From Geobacillus subterraneus (lineage in GTDB: Bacteria; Bacillota; Bacilli; Bacillales; Anoxybacillaceae): 64,000 nt of DNA. The notes beneath the pieces are model-generated. The model worked only from the letters and a program-made list of their open reading frames with translations. It searched no databases and was not told the origin of the DNA. The DNA lies in the NCBI RefSeq assembly GCF_001618685.1, contig NZ_CP014342.1, positions 1,798,001 to 1,862,000 on the forward strand, read 5' to 3'. Position 1 is the first letter of the stretch, and every line of letters begins with the position of its first letter. Made by a program: the position numbers and the translations under genes. Positions 16,961 to 25,108 of the stretch are shown here, in pieces.

Positions 16961-18315
16961 ATGCGCACGTCCTTCCCTTCCTCTTTTTGGTATGCCCAAT
17001 CAAGCAGCTGCACCGTATGGACGATTTTTTGGTTCCGCCCGTGTTTCATGACGCCAAGCGCCATTTGCAGCATGCAACCCGGGTTGCCCATCGAGATGAG
17101 TTCCACATCTTGCGGCACGTTTTGCATTTTGCTCTCCAGCACCGCTTGCGCCATTTCCGGGTGGGTGATGTTGTAAATCCCTGCGCTGCCGCAGCAGCGG
17201 TCGGCGTTCGGCATGGCGACCATTTCCACGCCCGGAATGCTGTTGATCACAGCGCGCGGCTCCTGGCGGATGCCTTGACCGTGGGCTAAATGGCACGCAT
17301 CATGGTACGTGAGGCGCACGTTCAGTTCTGCCTTCGGCGGCTTGAAACCCGTGTCATGCAAAAATTTGGACACATCCTCGACTTTGGCGGCAAACTGTTC
17401 CGCTTTTTCATGCCATGTTGGATCATGCCGGAACAACTCCGGATATTCCTTCAACATCGCGCCGCAACCGGCGGCGTTGACAATGACATGGTCGACCTCT
17501 TGAAACGCCTCAATGTTTTGCTTGGCGAGCTTCCGCCCCGTTTCGCGGTCGCCGGCATGAACATGAAGCGCCCCGCAACACGTCTGGTTCGGCACGATGA
17601 CGACATCGTTGCCGTTACGCGTCAACACGCGGATCGTCGCCTCGTTAATGTCGGAGAACATCACGTCCATCACGCAGCCGGTCAAGATCGCGACCGTCCG
17701 CTTCGTTTCCCCTTTGGCCTTAATCAGCGGCTCACGCTTATACTTTTTCCGTACCGGCGTGCCGACTTCCGGCAAAATGGCCTCCATCTCAGCCAAATGG
17801 TCCGGCATGACCCGCAGCACCCCGGTCTTACGCGCCACCGTCTGCAGCCCGCTTTTTTGGTATAGCTTCAACAGGCGGCCAAACCAATCAAGGCGCGACG
17901 GGTGCGGGAACACCCCTTTTAAGAAAAAGTCGCTGACAAACGCCTTCCAGCCCGTGAGCGGCACCGCTTGGCGGAGCTGACCGCGCACTTGTTCAATGAG
18001 CCCGCCGACATCGACATCAGCCGGGCAAGCCGTCGTGCAGGCACGGCAATCCAAGCACGTAAAAATCGGATCGAGCAAATCAGGCGTCAACTCAAGCTTC
18101 CCTTCGCCGACCGACTTCATCAAATGAACGCGGCCGCGCGGAGAGTGCTGTTCTTCACCCGTCTGTTCGTACGTCGGGCATGATTCTAAACACATGCCGC
18201 AATGAACGCAATCAGCCCACTTGCTCGGGTCCGGCAAATCGTGAAAACGATAGTTGCCGAGGCTCGCGGTCGCACACGCCGGGCTGTCCGCCCGCTCATT
18301 CATCACTGTGCTCAT
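16957..18315 (-). CDS. glcF: Glycolate oxidase iron-sulfur subunit GlcF
   Basis: Iron-sulfur subunit, 452 aa, passing electrons from the flavin subunits to the quinone pool. Two 4Fe-4S ferredoxin motifs, CVHCGMCLESCP (near residue 36) and CLDCRACTTACP (near 87), precede two CCG (cysteine-rich) domains marked by NQTCCGALH near 245 and DRCCGSAGIYN near 370. All cluster cysteines are present. The start at 18315 has GGGGGAT upstream and lies 2 bp beyond the glcE stop; the end overlaps glcD by four bases. The tight spacing indicates one transcript with glcE and glcD. Confidence 0.94.
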   Translation of the reverse strand: MSTVMNERADSPACATASLGNYRFHDLPDPSKWADCVHCGMCLESCPTYEQTGEEQHSPRGRVHLMKSVGEGKLELTPDLLDPIFTCLDCRACTTACPADVDVGGLIEQVRGQLRQAVPLTGWKAFVSDFFLKGVFPHPSRLDWFGRLLKLYQKSGLQTVARKTGVLRVMPDHLAEMEAILPEVGTPVRKKYKREPLIKAKGETKRTVAILTGCVMDVMFSDINEATIRVLTRNGNDVVIVPNQTCCGALHVHAGDRETGRKLAKQNIEAFQEVDHVIVNAAGCGAMLKEYPELFRHDPTWHEKAEQFAAKVEDVSKFLHDTGFKPPKAELNVRLTYHDACHLAHGQGIRQEPRAVINSIPGVEMVAMPNADRCCGSAGIYNITHPEMAQAVLESKMQNVPQDVELISMGNPGCMLQMALGVMKHGRNQKIVHTVQLLDWAYQKEEGKDVRI

Positions 18316-18317
18316 CG

Positions 18318-19640
18318 TTAAATCCCCCCAATAAAGCGCTGATCGTTGACCGTTTTGTTTGGATCGACTTTCCGTTTGATGCCCTCAAGCAAGAAAAAGT
18401 ATGATGGCTTTCCGCCCCAGACATCAATGCGCTGGCGCAGTGAAAACGGCAAATGCTTGACGACCGCATAGCCGCCCAAGCGGACCGCTGTTTGGCGCAA
18501 CTCCTCAATGGCGGCGGCGACCCCCTCTTTACTGCCGCGCACATACGCCTGACAAAGCCCATGGCCCAATCCGCCGTGCGCTTCGACTTGAACGTGGCAG
18601 CGATCAGCGATTAACGCGCTTTCCCGCAAGATCGAGAGCACGTCCAAGTTAACGACGCCGATTTTCACTGCCGCTTCCACGCTGTCCCCCACGGTTGTCA
18701 GACGCCCGTTCGGCGCGATCGTGTAAAACATCCGCCAAAAAGCTTCCACCTTCTCACCGGCTAAAATGGCCATCGCAGCCGTCCTCGGACAGAGGCGTTC
18801 CACCCACTGCTCTTGATAATGGACGGCCTTTTCCACGTCTTCAAACCCGATCGCGAGCGTATAGACAGGACGTCCCGTCAACCGCTCGGCAAGCGCCGGG
18901 TTGAGCAGTTCAAAACAAACCGGCTCCATCATCGTATCAAGGAACGAAACGGCGAACGAGCGAATCTCGTGAACATCGCCGCTTGGGAACGATAACAAAA
19001 CAACGCTTTCATATTTCGCGAGCGGCCGGAGCTTCAGCGTGATCTCGCTCAGCACGCCAAGCGTCCCCATCGCCCCGATAAACAGTTTGTTCATGTCATA
19101 GCCAGCGACGTTTTTCACTACTTTGCCGCCGGAGCGGATGACCGTGCCGTCCGGATACACGCTGCGCAGCCCGATGACCGAATCGCGCGCCGATCCGTAG
19201 CCAAGCCGCTTCGGCCCGCTGTCGTTCGCGGCAATCACTCCGCCGATCGTCGCTTCATCCGGCCAGAACGGATCTAACGCTACTTTTTGCCGGTGCGGGG
19301 CAAGCGCGCGCTGCAAATCACCGAACACCGTTCCCGCTTTCACGGTGACGGTCATGTCGGCGGCCGCGTGTTCGACAATGCCGGCATAGTTTTCCAAAGA
19401 CAGCAAAATATCTGCCTGTTCCCGCTGCCCGCCAAACCCTCGTTTCGTGCCGCGGCCCGTGACGACGACTTTTTTGCCATGATGGTCGGCATAACGGAGC
19501 ACCGCGGAGATGTCTTCTTCCGTCTGCGGGTAAACGGTCACCGCGCCGCTATTGCCAAGCGGGTGAGGAGATTCATTTGTTTTGATTTGTTCTGGACGCA
19601 AGAAAGCGCTTAACTCATCGAGCCATGTCAACGAGAGCAT
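18318..19640 (-). CDS. glcE: Glycolate oxidase FAD-binding subunit GlcE
   Basis: Second FAD-binding subunit, 440 aa. The PCMH-type FAD fold is seen in VVTGRGTKRGFGG (near residue 60), DPFWPDEATIGGVIAANDSGPKR (in parts, near 125) and GGKVVKNVAGYDMNKLFIGAMGTLGVL near 170. Longer than the ~350 aa E. coli GlcE, but the family is variable. It leads the glcE-glcF-glcD unit. A 178-bp gap separates it from the upstream garR gene and holds a promoter-like region and operator arms, so glcEFD can be expressed separately from hyi-garR. AAAGGAGG precedes the ATG at 19640. Confidence 0.9.
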   Translation of the reverse strand: MLSLTWLDELSAFLRPEQIKTNESPHPLGNSGAVTVYPQTEEDISAVLRYADHHGKKVVVTGRGTKRGFGGQREQADILLSLENYAGIVEHAAADMTVTVKAGTVFGDLQRALAPHRQKVALDPFWPDEATIGGVIAANDSGPKRLGYGSARDSVIGLRSVYPDGTVIRSGGKVVKNVAGYDMNKLFIGAMGTLGVLSEITLKLRPLAKYESVVLLSFPSGDVHEIRSFAVSFLDTMMEPVCFELLNPALAERLTGRPVYTLAIGFEDVEKAVHYQEQWVERLCPRTAAMAILAGEKVEAFWRMFYTIAPNGRLTTVGDSVEAAVKIGVVNLDVLSILRESALIADRCHVQVEAHGGLGHGLCQAYVRGSKEGVAAAIEELRQTAVRLGGYAVVKHLPFSLRQRIDVWGGKPSYFFLLEGIKRKVDPNKTVNDQRFIGGI

Positions 19641-19655
19641 TGTCGCCCCTCCTTT

Positions 19656-19721
19656 GTTTCGCGATAGGAAACAACGTTTCTTTTTTAATTTTTAAAAAAA
19701 GCGAAACGCGCTCAACGTTTC
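19656..19721 (-). promoter_or_regulatory. Candidate IclR operator cluster in the glcE leader
   Basis: Plus-strand GTTTC at 19656, GAAAC at 19668 and GTTTC at 19676 repeat the N7/N3 spacing seen before glcB. A second pair, GAAAC at 19703 and GTTTC at 19717, lies over a weak promoter (TTGAGC then AAAAAT at a 16-bp spacing on the minus strand). Confidence 0.6.
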
Positions 19722-19730
19722 AGCCAAATT

Positions 19731-19748
19731 CACCTCCTGCAGGAGGTG
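19731..19748. repeat. Perfect 18-bp palindrome containing a Shine-Dalgarno core
   Basis: CACCTCCTGCAGGAGGTG is its own reverse complement and lies in the garR-glcE gap. It offers AGGAGGTG on both strands, with no start codon close by on either. Confidence 0.85.
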
Positions 19749-19818
19749 CCGCTACCTCTATTAAATCATTGATGACCCATTTTTTCAATGAATTTTTTGA
19801 ATTTCCATATCATTTTGT

Positions 19819-20715
19819 TCATTCCGTCTCTTTTACCGTCACCCCGACTCGCCGCTCGAACAGTTGGATGACCGCGGACATATCCAAATCAGCGAGGCCA
19901 GCGTCCATCGCCGCCGCAAACGTTTCTTCAGCCTCGGCTCCGAGGCAGCGATTGATGCCGATTTCGTTCATGAACGCATTCGCCAAGCGCACATCTTTAT
20001 GTACATACTTCACCGCCCCGCCAGGCGCGAATTGACGCGGCAGCACGAACTGCTCCATATGGCGGCGCAGCATCCGGCTGTCTCCGTAGCTTTCTTTTAG
20101 CAGCCGATACAGCTTCCCGGCGTCGAGCCCGTAAGCGACGCCGGCGGCCATCGCTTCCGCCGCGGCGACGGAATGGACGGCAACTAAATATTGATTGAGT
20201 ATTTTCGCCGCACTGCCGGCGCCGCTTTCCCCTAAATATTCGACTGTTTTTCCTAACACGCTCAGAAGTGGCCGTACCCGCTCCCATGCTGCTTGATCGC
20301 CACCGACCATCATCGTGAGCGTCCCTTGTTCCGCCCCTTCCGGCCCGCCGCTGACCGGCGCATCCAAATAGGAGACGCCGCGCTGACGGGCCCATTCGGC
20401 CACAAGCCGGCTCGTCTTTGGGCCGACGGTCGTAAAATCGAGGCAAACCGCTCCCGGACGGGCCGCATCGAGAATGCCGCCTTCCCCTGTATACACATTG
20501 ATGACATCATCCGGCATCGATAAGCATGTGCAAATGACCTCCGCCCCGCCGGCCAGTTCTGCCACTGTCGCCGCCTGTCGGGCGCCAAGGTTGACAAGCG
20601 GAACCGCTTTTTCTGGCGTACGGTTGTACACCGTGACATTGAATCCCGCTTCCACCAGGCGTCTGGCCATGCGCGAGCCCATCACGCCCAACCCGATAAA
20701 GCCGACATTCGTCAT
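19819..20715 (-). CDS. garR: Tartronate semialdehyde reductase (2-hydroxy-3-oxopropionate reductase)
   Basis: Beta-hydroxyacid dehydrogenase, 298 aa, NAD(P)-linked, interconverting tartronate semialdehyde and glycerate. The dinucleotide motif GFIGLGVMGSRMA is at residue 5; the substrate-binding DAPVSGGPEGAEQGTL segment lies near 118 and the catalytic lysine in GSAAKILNQ near 170. The family includes 3-hydroxyisobutyrate dehydrogenase, so the exact substrate is inferred from the hydroxypyruvate isomerase gene that it overlaps by four bases (ATGA). No glyoxylate carboligase lies nearby, so tartronate semialdehyde would come from hydroxypyruvate. Confidence 0.82.
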   Translation of the reverse strand: MTNVGFIGLGVMGSRMARRLVEAGFNVTVYNRTPEKAVPLVNLGARQAATVAELAGGAEVICTCLSMPDDVINVYTGEGGILDAARPGAVCLDFTTVGPKTSRLVAEWARQRGVSYLDAPVSGGPEGAEQGTLTMMVGGDQAAWERVRPLLSVLGKTVEYLGESGAGSAAKILNQYLVAVHSVAAAEAMAAGVAYGLDAGKLYRLLKESYGDSRMLRRHMEQFVLPRQFAPGGAVKYVHKDVRLANAFMNEIGINRCLGAEAEETFAAAMDAGLADLDMSAVIQLFERRVGVTVKETE

Positions 20716-21506
20716 CGTCCTGCACCTCCTCTCATGCGATATGCTTCATACCAGGCAAAGCTCTCGCTGCTTTCCCGCGCCGGGATGTACTCGAGCCCGA
20801 CCGCCCCGCTGTAACCGCGCTCCTGCAAAAACGAAAAAATGTCGCCATACGGCAGCGCCCCCGTCCCCGGCTCATGCCGCCCGGGGGCATCGGCGAATTG
20901 AACATGGGCAATGAGCGGCTCGTAAGCAGCAAACGTGGCCGCCACATCGAAGCCAAGCCGCGCCATATGATAGATGTCATACTGCAGCTTGATGTTCGGC
21001 CGGCCGAGATCGCGGATGATCGCCGCTGCTTCCGCAATGTCCGTTAAAAAGTAGCCGGGCATATCGAACGGATTGATCGGTTCAAGCATCAGCGTCAGCC
21101 CATGAACCGCAAGCGCGGCAGCCGCTTCGTCGATGCGGTGCATATACGTTTCCTTCGCCCGCTCGCGCGGCATCTCCTTCGGCACGATCCCGGCCATGCA
21201 ATGAAGATGCGGCACGCCAAGCTTTAGCGCATAACGCACACCGTCCTCAAGAGCGCGGCGGAATTCATCATGACGGTCGGGGAAAATCGCGAGTCCGCGC
21301 TCTCCCTTTTCCCAATCGCCAGCCGGCAAATTGATCAACACGAGCGACAACCCGTGCTCTCCCAACTCGTCAGCCATCGCTTCCGGCGCCGCCGCATACG
21401 GGAACTGGCACTCCACAAGCGAAAACCCGTGCTGCTTCGCCTTCGCGAATCGAGCAAGAAACGGCACTTCAGTAAAAATCGTTGACACATTGACGGCAAA
21501 TTTCAT
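20712..21506 (-). CDS. hyi: Hydroxypyruvate isomerase
   Basis: TIM-barrel isomerase of the Hyi/xylose isomerase-like group, 264 aa, interconverting hydroxypyruvate and tartronate semialdehyde. It opens with MKFAVNVSTIFTEVPFLARF, typical of Hyi. Metal and substrate residues lie in MLEPINPFDMPGYFL (near residue 143), LQYDIYHMAR near 175, HVQFADAPGRHEPGTG near 205 and GLEYIP near 238. AAAGGAG lies seven bases before the ATG at 21506. First gene of the cluster and translationally coupled to garR. Confidence 0.9.
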   Translation of the reverse strand: MKFAVNVSTIFTEVPFLARFAKAKQHGFSLVECQFPYAAAPEAMADELGEHGLSLVLINLPAGDWEKGERGLAIFPDRHDEFRRALEDGVRYALKLGVPHLHCMAGIVPKEMPRERAKETYMHRIDEAAAALAVHGLTLMLEPINPFDMPGYFLTDIAEAAAIIRDLGRPNIKLQYDIYHMARLGFDVAATFAAYEPLIAHVQFADAPGRHEPGTGALPYGDIFSFLQERGYSGAVGLEYIPARESSESFAWYEAYRMRGGAGR

Positions 21507-21570
21507 CCTGTGACTCCTTTCCCCCTTTTGTTCTTTTTGTTATTCTCCTTACCCTCTGTCGATTCCTGCC

Positions 21571-22155
21571 TCACCGCGTCTCCCCTTTCACACCGTAAAA
21601 AAACAGAAGGAGCAGCTCATCAATCAGCCGTTCGCTGTACAAAGAAACAGGGATTTTCTCTGACACGTCGCGCCATAAGTTCAAATACAAAAGCAGCGTA
21701 TCAATGGATAAGTACGGGGCAATCTCTCCCTTTTCTTGGGCTTCGCGAATCATTTCGATCACCAGCGGCAGCACCCGCGTTTCGTAAAGCACATCGACCG
21801 AATGGCGAAATTCATCATCCTCCTTTATAAGGCGATGAATGAGGTCAACTTGGATTTCTCCCAACACTTTTTTCTTTTGAAAAATGATATATTTCACTTT
21901 TTCTGCAAATGAGCGGTCTTCTTTTAAAAAGGCTTCGTATTCTTCCACCTGGCGGATCATATAATCGATAAGCGTTTCGCGGACGAGATGTTCCTTGCTC
22001 CCGAAATAATTGTAAATCGTCACTGGCGACACGTTAGCCTGCTTGGCGATCATTTGGATCGTCATCCCGCGCGGATCGCTCGTCCGCAGCAACTCCAACA
22101 CCGTTTGCTTGATCGCCTGTTTTTTTTGTTCCGTCCGCCTGGTAAATCCATTCAT
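21571..22155 (-). CDS. TetR-family regulator
   Basis: TetR-type repressor, 194 aa. The DNA-binding domain is complete: AIKQTVLELL, then MTIQMIAKQANVSPVTIYNYFGSKEHLV near residues 30-55. The rest is a helical ligand-binding domain of the type seen beside exporters. The ATG at 22155 is chosen for its AAGGTGG site; a start at 22197 lacks one. It faces an ABC exporter across a 176-bp AT-rich gap that contains a strong promoter and an inverted repeat, so control of that exporter is the simplest reading. Confidence 0.88.
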   Translation of the reverse strand: MNGFTRRTEQKKQAIKQTVLELLRTSDPRGMTIQMIAKQANVSPVTIYNYFGSKEHLVRETLIDYMIRQVEEYEAFLKEDRSFAEKVKYIIFQKKKVLGEIQVDLIHRLIKEDDEFRHSVDVLYETRVLPLVIEMIREAQEKGEIAPYLSIDTLLLYLNLWRDVSEKIPVSLYSERLIDELLLLFFYGVKGETR

Positions 22156-22243
22156 CAAAAACCACCTTCCGTCTCGCTTTTCTTTTATTTTCTTCATTCT
22201 ACCCTTAATTTTAATAAAATAGAAATAAAAATTACAAAATTAA

Positions 22244-22273
22244 TTGATAAACACTTAAATTTTAAAATATAAT
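22244..22273 (+). promoter_or_regulatory. Sigma-A promoter of the ABC exporter operon
   Basis: TTGATA at 22244-22249 and TATAAT at 22268-22273 with an 18-bp spacer, in very AT-rich DNA. Confidence 0.75.
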
Positions 22274-22278
22274 AGGAA

Positions 22279-22304
22279 TGAAATGTTTTTATATAAATAT
22301 TTCA
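22279..22304. promoter_or_regulatory. Candidate TetR operator
   Basis: TGAAAT and ATTTCA arms separated by 14 bp begin at the predicted transcript start of the ABC operon, the usual place for a repressor site. The arms are short. Confidence 0.35.
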
Positions 22305-22331
22305 AAATTTATCTCTAGGGGAGATCATGTC

Positions 22332-23219
22332 ATGATCGAATTGCAACAGTTAACGAAAGTCTTTCCGAACGGTCGGGGCATTTTTGATGTCACCTTCACC
22401 GTCCACCAAGGCGAAGTATTCGGATTTTTAGGGCCGAACGGCGCGGGAAAATCAACAACGATCCGGCACTTGCTTGGATTTCTGAAACCGACGAAAGGAC
22501 GCGCTTTCATCTATGGATTCGACTGTTGGCGAGAGTCCGTCCGCGTGAAGGCATTGGTCGGCTATTTACCGGGTGAAATCGCTTTTCCCGAAGGAATGAC
22601 CGGAATGGAACTGCTTGACCTGCTCGCCGGGATGCGGCGAATGAAAACGACACGCTATCGTGATGAACTAATTGAACGGTTGCAATTAGACACCCGCCTC
22701 CCGATCCGGAAAATGTCCAAAGGAACAAAACAAAAAGTCGGCCTTGTCGCCGCTCTCATGCATAATCCCGAAGTGATCATTCTCGATGAACCAACATCCG
22801 GCCTCGACCCGCTGATGCAGCAAACGTTTATCGATCTCCTTCGCGAAGAAAAACAGAAAGGAAAAACCATCTTTTTATCTTCGCACATCTTCCCTGAAAT
22901 CGAGCGGACATGCGACCGGGTGGCGATCATGAAAGACGGCCGCTTGATGGCGGTCAACGATGTTCATGAATTGCAATCGATGCAGCGGAAACTGTTCGAT
23001 GTCATGTTGTCTCGTGAAGAGGAGGTTGCCCAATTGCTTTCCTCGCCGCTCGAGGTCATCCACCATGACGGCCGCCGCGTTTGCATCGCGGTGCAAGGAA
23101 ACTACAATGCCTTCATTCGCGAGCTGGCCCAATACCAAGTGCAAAGTCTCGATCTCCGCACACAAAGCCTAGAAGATATTTTTATGCATTACTATGACCA
23201 CCGGAGGGATGAACAATGA
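22332..23219 (+). CDS. ABC transporter ATP-binding protein
   Basis: ATPase of an ABC-2 type exporter, 295 aa. Walker A is GPNGAGKST (near residue 40), the Q-loop region is GYLPGE, the signature segment is the variant MSKGTKQKV near 135, and Walker B is VIILDEPTSGLDP near 155, with the switch histidine in SSHIF. The C-terminal ~80 residues resemble the regulatory extension of drug and antibiotic exporters. The ATG at 22332 follows GGGGAGA; the frame is open further upstream but without a ribosome site. Overlaps the permease gene by four bases (ATGA). Confidence 0.93.
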   Translation: MIELQQLTKVFPNGRGIFDVTFTVHQGEVFGFLGPNGAGKSTTIRHLLGFLKPTKGRAFIYGFDCWRESVRVKALVGYLPGEIAFPEGMTGMELLDLLAGMRRMKTTRYRDELIERLQLDTRLPIRKMSKGTKQKVGLVAALMHNPEVIILDEPTSGLDPLMQQTFIDLLREEKQKGKTIFLSSHIFPEIERTCDRVAIMKDGRLMAVNDVHELQSMQRKLFDVMLSREEEVAQLLSSPLEVIHHDGRRVCIAVQGNYNAFIRELAQYQVQSLDLRTQSLEDIFMHYYDHRRDEQ

Positions 23220-24016
23220 ATGTCTCCTTATACAAACAAATGCTCAAAGCACAGACAAAAACGATCATTGGCTATTCGGCCGGATCTGCCTTTTACATCG
23301 CACTGGTGGCTGCCCTTTATCCATCGTTGGCCGACTCGAAAATCATTAATCATTATTTACAGCAGCTGCCAAGCGGGTTTCTAAAAGCGTTCAACATCAC
23401 CGGTATGGGCAATTTGCTTGAATTCATCGCCGGAGAATATTACGGATTGCTGTTTCTTTTGCTCGGGTCCATTTATTGCGTTACCGCTGCCAATCAACTG
23501 CTGGCTCGGCCCATCGACCGCGGTTCGATGGCATATTTGCTTGCGACGCCGAATTCCCGGCAGACCATCGCCTTCACCCAAGCGCTCGTGCTGCTCACTG
23601 GACTAGCAGCCATCATTCTCACCTCCGCAGCGGCCGGCTTTGCTGCCGATGCATGGCTAGTCACGAATGATGCTCTGCACCAAAAACGATTTCTCGCAAT
23701 CAATGTCAGTGGCTTTCTTCTCTTTTTCGCCATTAGCGGCTATTCATTTTTCTTTTGCGCCGTAGCCAATGACGAAAAACGAGCACTGTCGTTATCGGGC
23801 GGAGCCACCGTTCTGTTTTACAGCTTGGATCTCATCGGCAAACTGACTGAAAAAGCGGAATGGCTCCGATATGGATCGATCTTTGCCGCTTTCGAGCCTG
23901 GAGCCATCGCTCAAGGTCAAGCGGAATGGCTCCCATCCTGTCTGCTATTGGCAATCGGCGTTATCAGCTACACAGCGGGGATTGTCACTTTTTCCAAACG
24001 CGATTTGCCGCTTTAA
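23216..24016 (+). CDS. ABC-2 type transporter permease
   Basis: Membrane partner of the preceding ATPase, 266 aa, with about six hydrophobic segments (residues ~16-36, 75-95, 118-145, 160-182, 190-210, 238-256). The first segment is followed by a long external loop, and RPIDRGSMAYLLATPNSR between segments two and three is typical of ABC-2 permeases of the bacitracin/drug-exporter type. Substrate unknown. Co-transcribed with the ATPase through a start/stop overlap, and followed by a strong terminator. Confidence 0.85.
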   Translation: MNVSLYKQMLKAQTKTIIGYSAGSAFYIALVAALYPSLADSKIINHYLQQLPSGFLKAFNITGMGNLLEFIAGEYYGLLFLLLGSIYCVTAANQLLARPIDRGSMAYLLATPNSRQTIAFTQALVLLTGLAAIILTSAAAGFAADAWLVTNDALHQKRFLAINVSGFLLFFAISGYSFFFCAVANDEKRALSLSGGATVLFYSLDLIGKLTEKAEWLRYGSIFAAFEPGAIAQGQAEWLPSCLLLAIGVISYTAGIVTFSKRDLPL

Positions 24017-24030
24017 TGACACCATCACGG

Positions 24031-24066
24031 AAAAAGGGCTGCTCCTTTGGGAAGCAGCCCTTTTTT
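24031..24066. terminator. Bidirectional terminator between the ABC exporter and BI-1 genes
   Basis: AAAAAGGGCTGCT pairs with AGCAGCCCTTTTT around a short loop, with A and T runs on either side; it can serve both converging genes. Confidence 0.9.
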
Positions 24067-24071
24067 GGCGC

Positions 24072-24710
24072 TCAATCTTCATCGCTGGCGAAAAAACGCA
24101 AAATGTAGACAAACAAGTTGATGAAATCAAGGTAAATATTGACGACAATCATCGGAATGTCCGCTTCCGTAAAGCCGTAGCGGGCCAAGCGGTTGATGTC
24201 GTAAATCGTAAAGCCAAGGAAAATCAAAATCCCTAGCGCCGCCACTCCCATTTGCCCGACGCTCGAGAACGGGATGAACCATTGAATGATCAATAGGCCA
24301 AGGAGCGCAAACGCGCCAAGCATCAAAAATCCGCCGAGGAACGAAAAATCTTCTTTCGTTCTCGCCGCATAAATGGCAACACCCGTAAACGAGACAACCG
24401 CTAGGGCAAACGCTTTGAACACCGCCGCGGCGCCAATGATGGAAATGTAATAGCCGATGAGCGGATAGAGCGTCGCGCCCGAGACGAGCATAAACGCAAA
24501 CATGAGCGGATAGCCGACCGCTTTTTTGCGGCGGGCGAAAATCATCACCAAAAGCAAAATCAGTTCAAGCGCATAAAGCGGTAAATAAAGGCCGGCCGGC
24601 ACCCATTGCCCGGCGTACAGACCTGCAGTCGCAACGGCCAAAGCCGCGAGAAATGAAACCGCCAGCTTGGCGACCGGGCTGTGCGGGCGGTAAACAGTCG
24701 ATTGATTCAT
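24072..24710 (-). CDS. Bax inhibitor-1 / YetJ family membrane protein
   Basis: BI-1 (TMBIM) family protein, 212 aa, with seven predicted membrane helices; the B. subtilis relative YetJ is a pH-sensitive calcium leak channel. The family's C-terminal hallmark, YDINRLARYG followed by NIYLDFINLFVYILRF, is present and includes the acidic residues of the last two helices. The ATG at 24710 follows GGGAGGGG; a GTG directly before it is less likely. The gene ends just before a terminator shared with the converging ABC operon. An IS element lies upstream. Confidence 0.9.
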   Translation of the reverse strand: MNQSTVYRPHSPVAKLAVSFLAALAVATAGLYAGQWVPAGLYLPLYALELILLLVMIFARRKKAVGYPLMFAFMLVSGATLYPLIGYYISIIGAAAVFKAFALAVVSFTGVAIYAARTKEDFSFLGGFLMLGAFALLGLLIIQWFIPFSSVGQMGVAALGILIFLGFTIYDINRLARYGFTEADIPMIVVNIYLDFINLFVYILRFFASDED

Positions 24711-24772
24711 CACGATTCCCCTCCCTCTAGAAATGTTGATCTATCAAGGCTTTTCGGCCTCTCAGGGGTGTC

Positions 24773-25108
24773 CAAAAAATATTTTTCGACAAAATCCCTT
24801 ACATCCTTTTTCAGTTTTGTGGATATCTTACAGACCTAGGGTGCGCTTCGCGGCCACGGCTGGTTATATTTTCCTGCCGCGGGGGGAAGCATATTCGATG
24901 CACCCTTTGGATCTCCGCGTCGCTGATGAGGACGAACCCTCCCATGTCTCCGGGCGTCTTCGCGCCAACATTCCCTCGTTCGGTCTCGTCATCAGGCGGA
25001 GGCCGGCCAAGCTCCTTTAGGGACTCAAGGTCGAATGGATGAAATCACGCCAGCTTCTCCGGTGTCATCTCGTTGTCCAACGATTCTTCCGTTCGCAGGG
25101 GGGAGGCC
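24773..25108 (-). ncRNA. Candidate bridge/seeker RNA region of the IS element
   Basis: About 336 bp of non-coding DNA downstream of the transposase, inside the sub-terminal repeats. IS110-family recombinases use an RNA from a non-coding end to choose donor and target; in the IS1111 group this lies 3' of the gene. CTGATGA at 24923 pairs with TCATCAG at 24989, with GAAC/GTTC pairing further in and an open loop of about 40 bases. The exact RNA ends are not determined. Confidence 0.45.
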
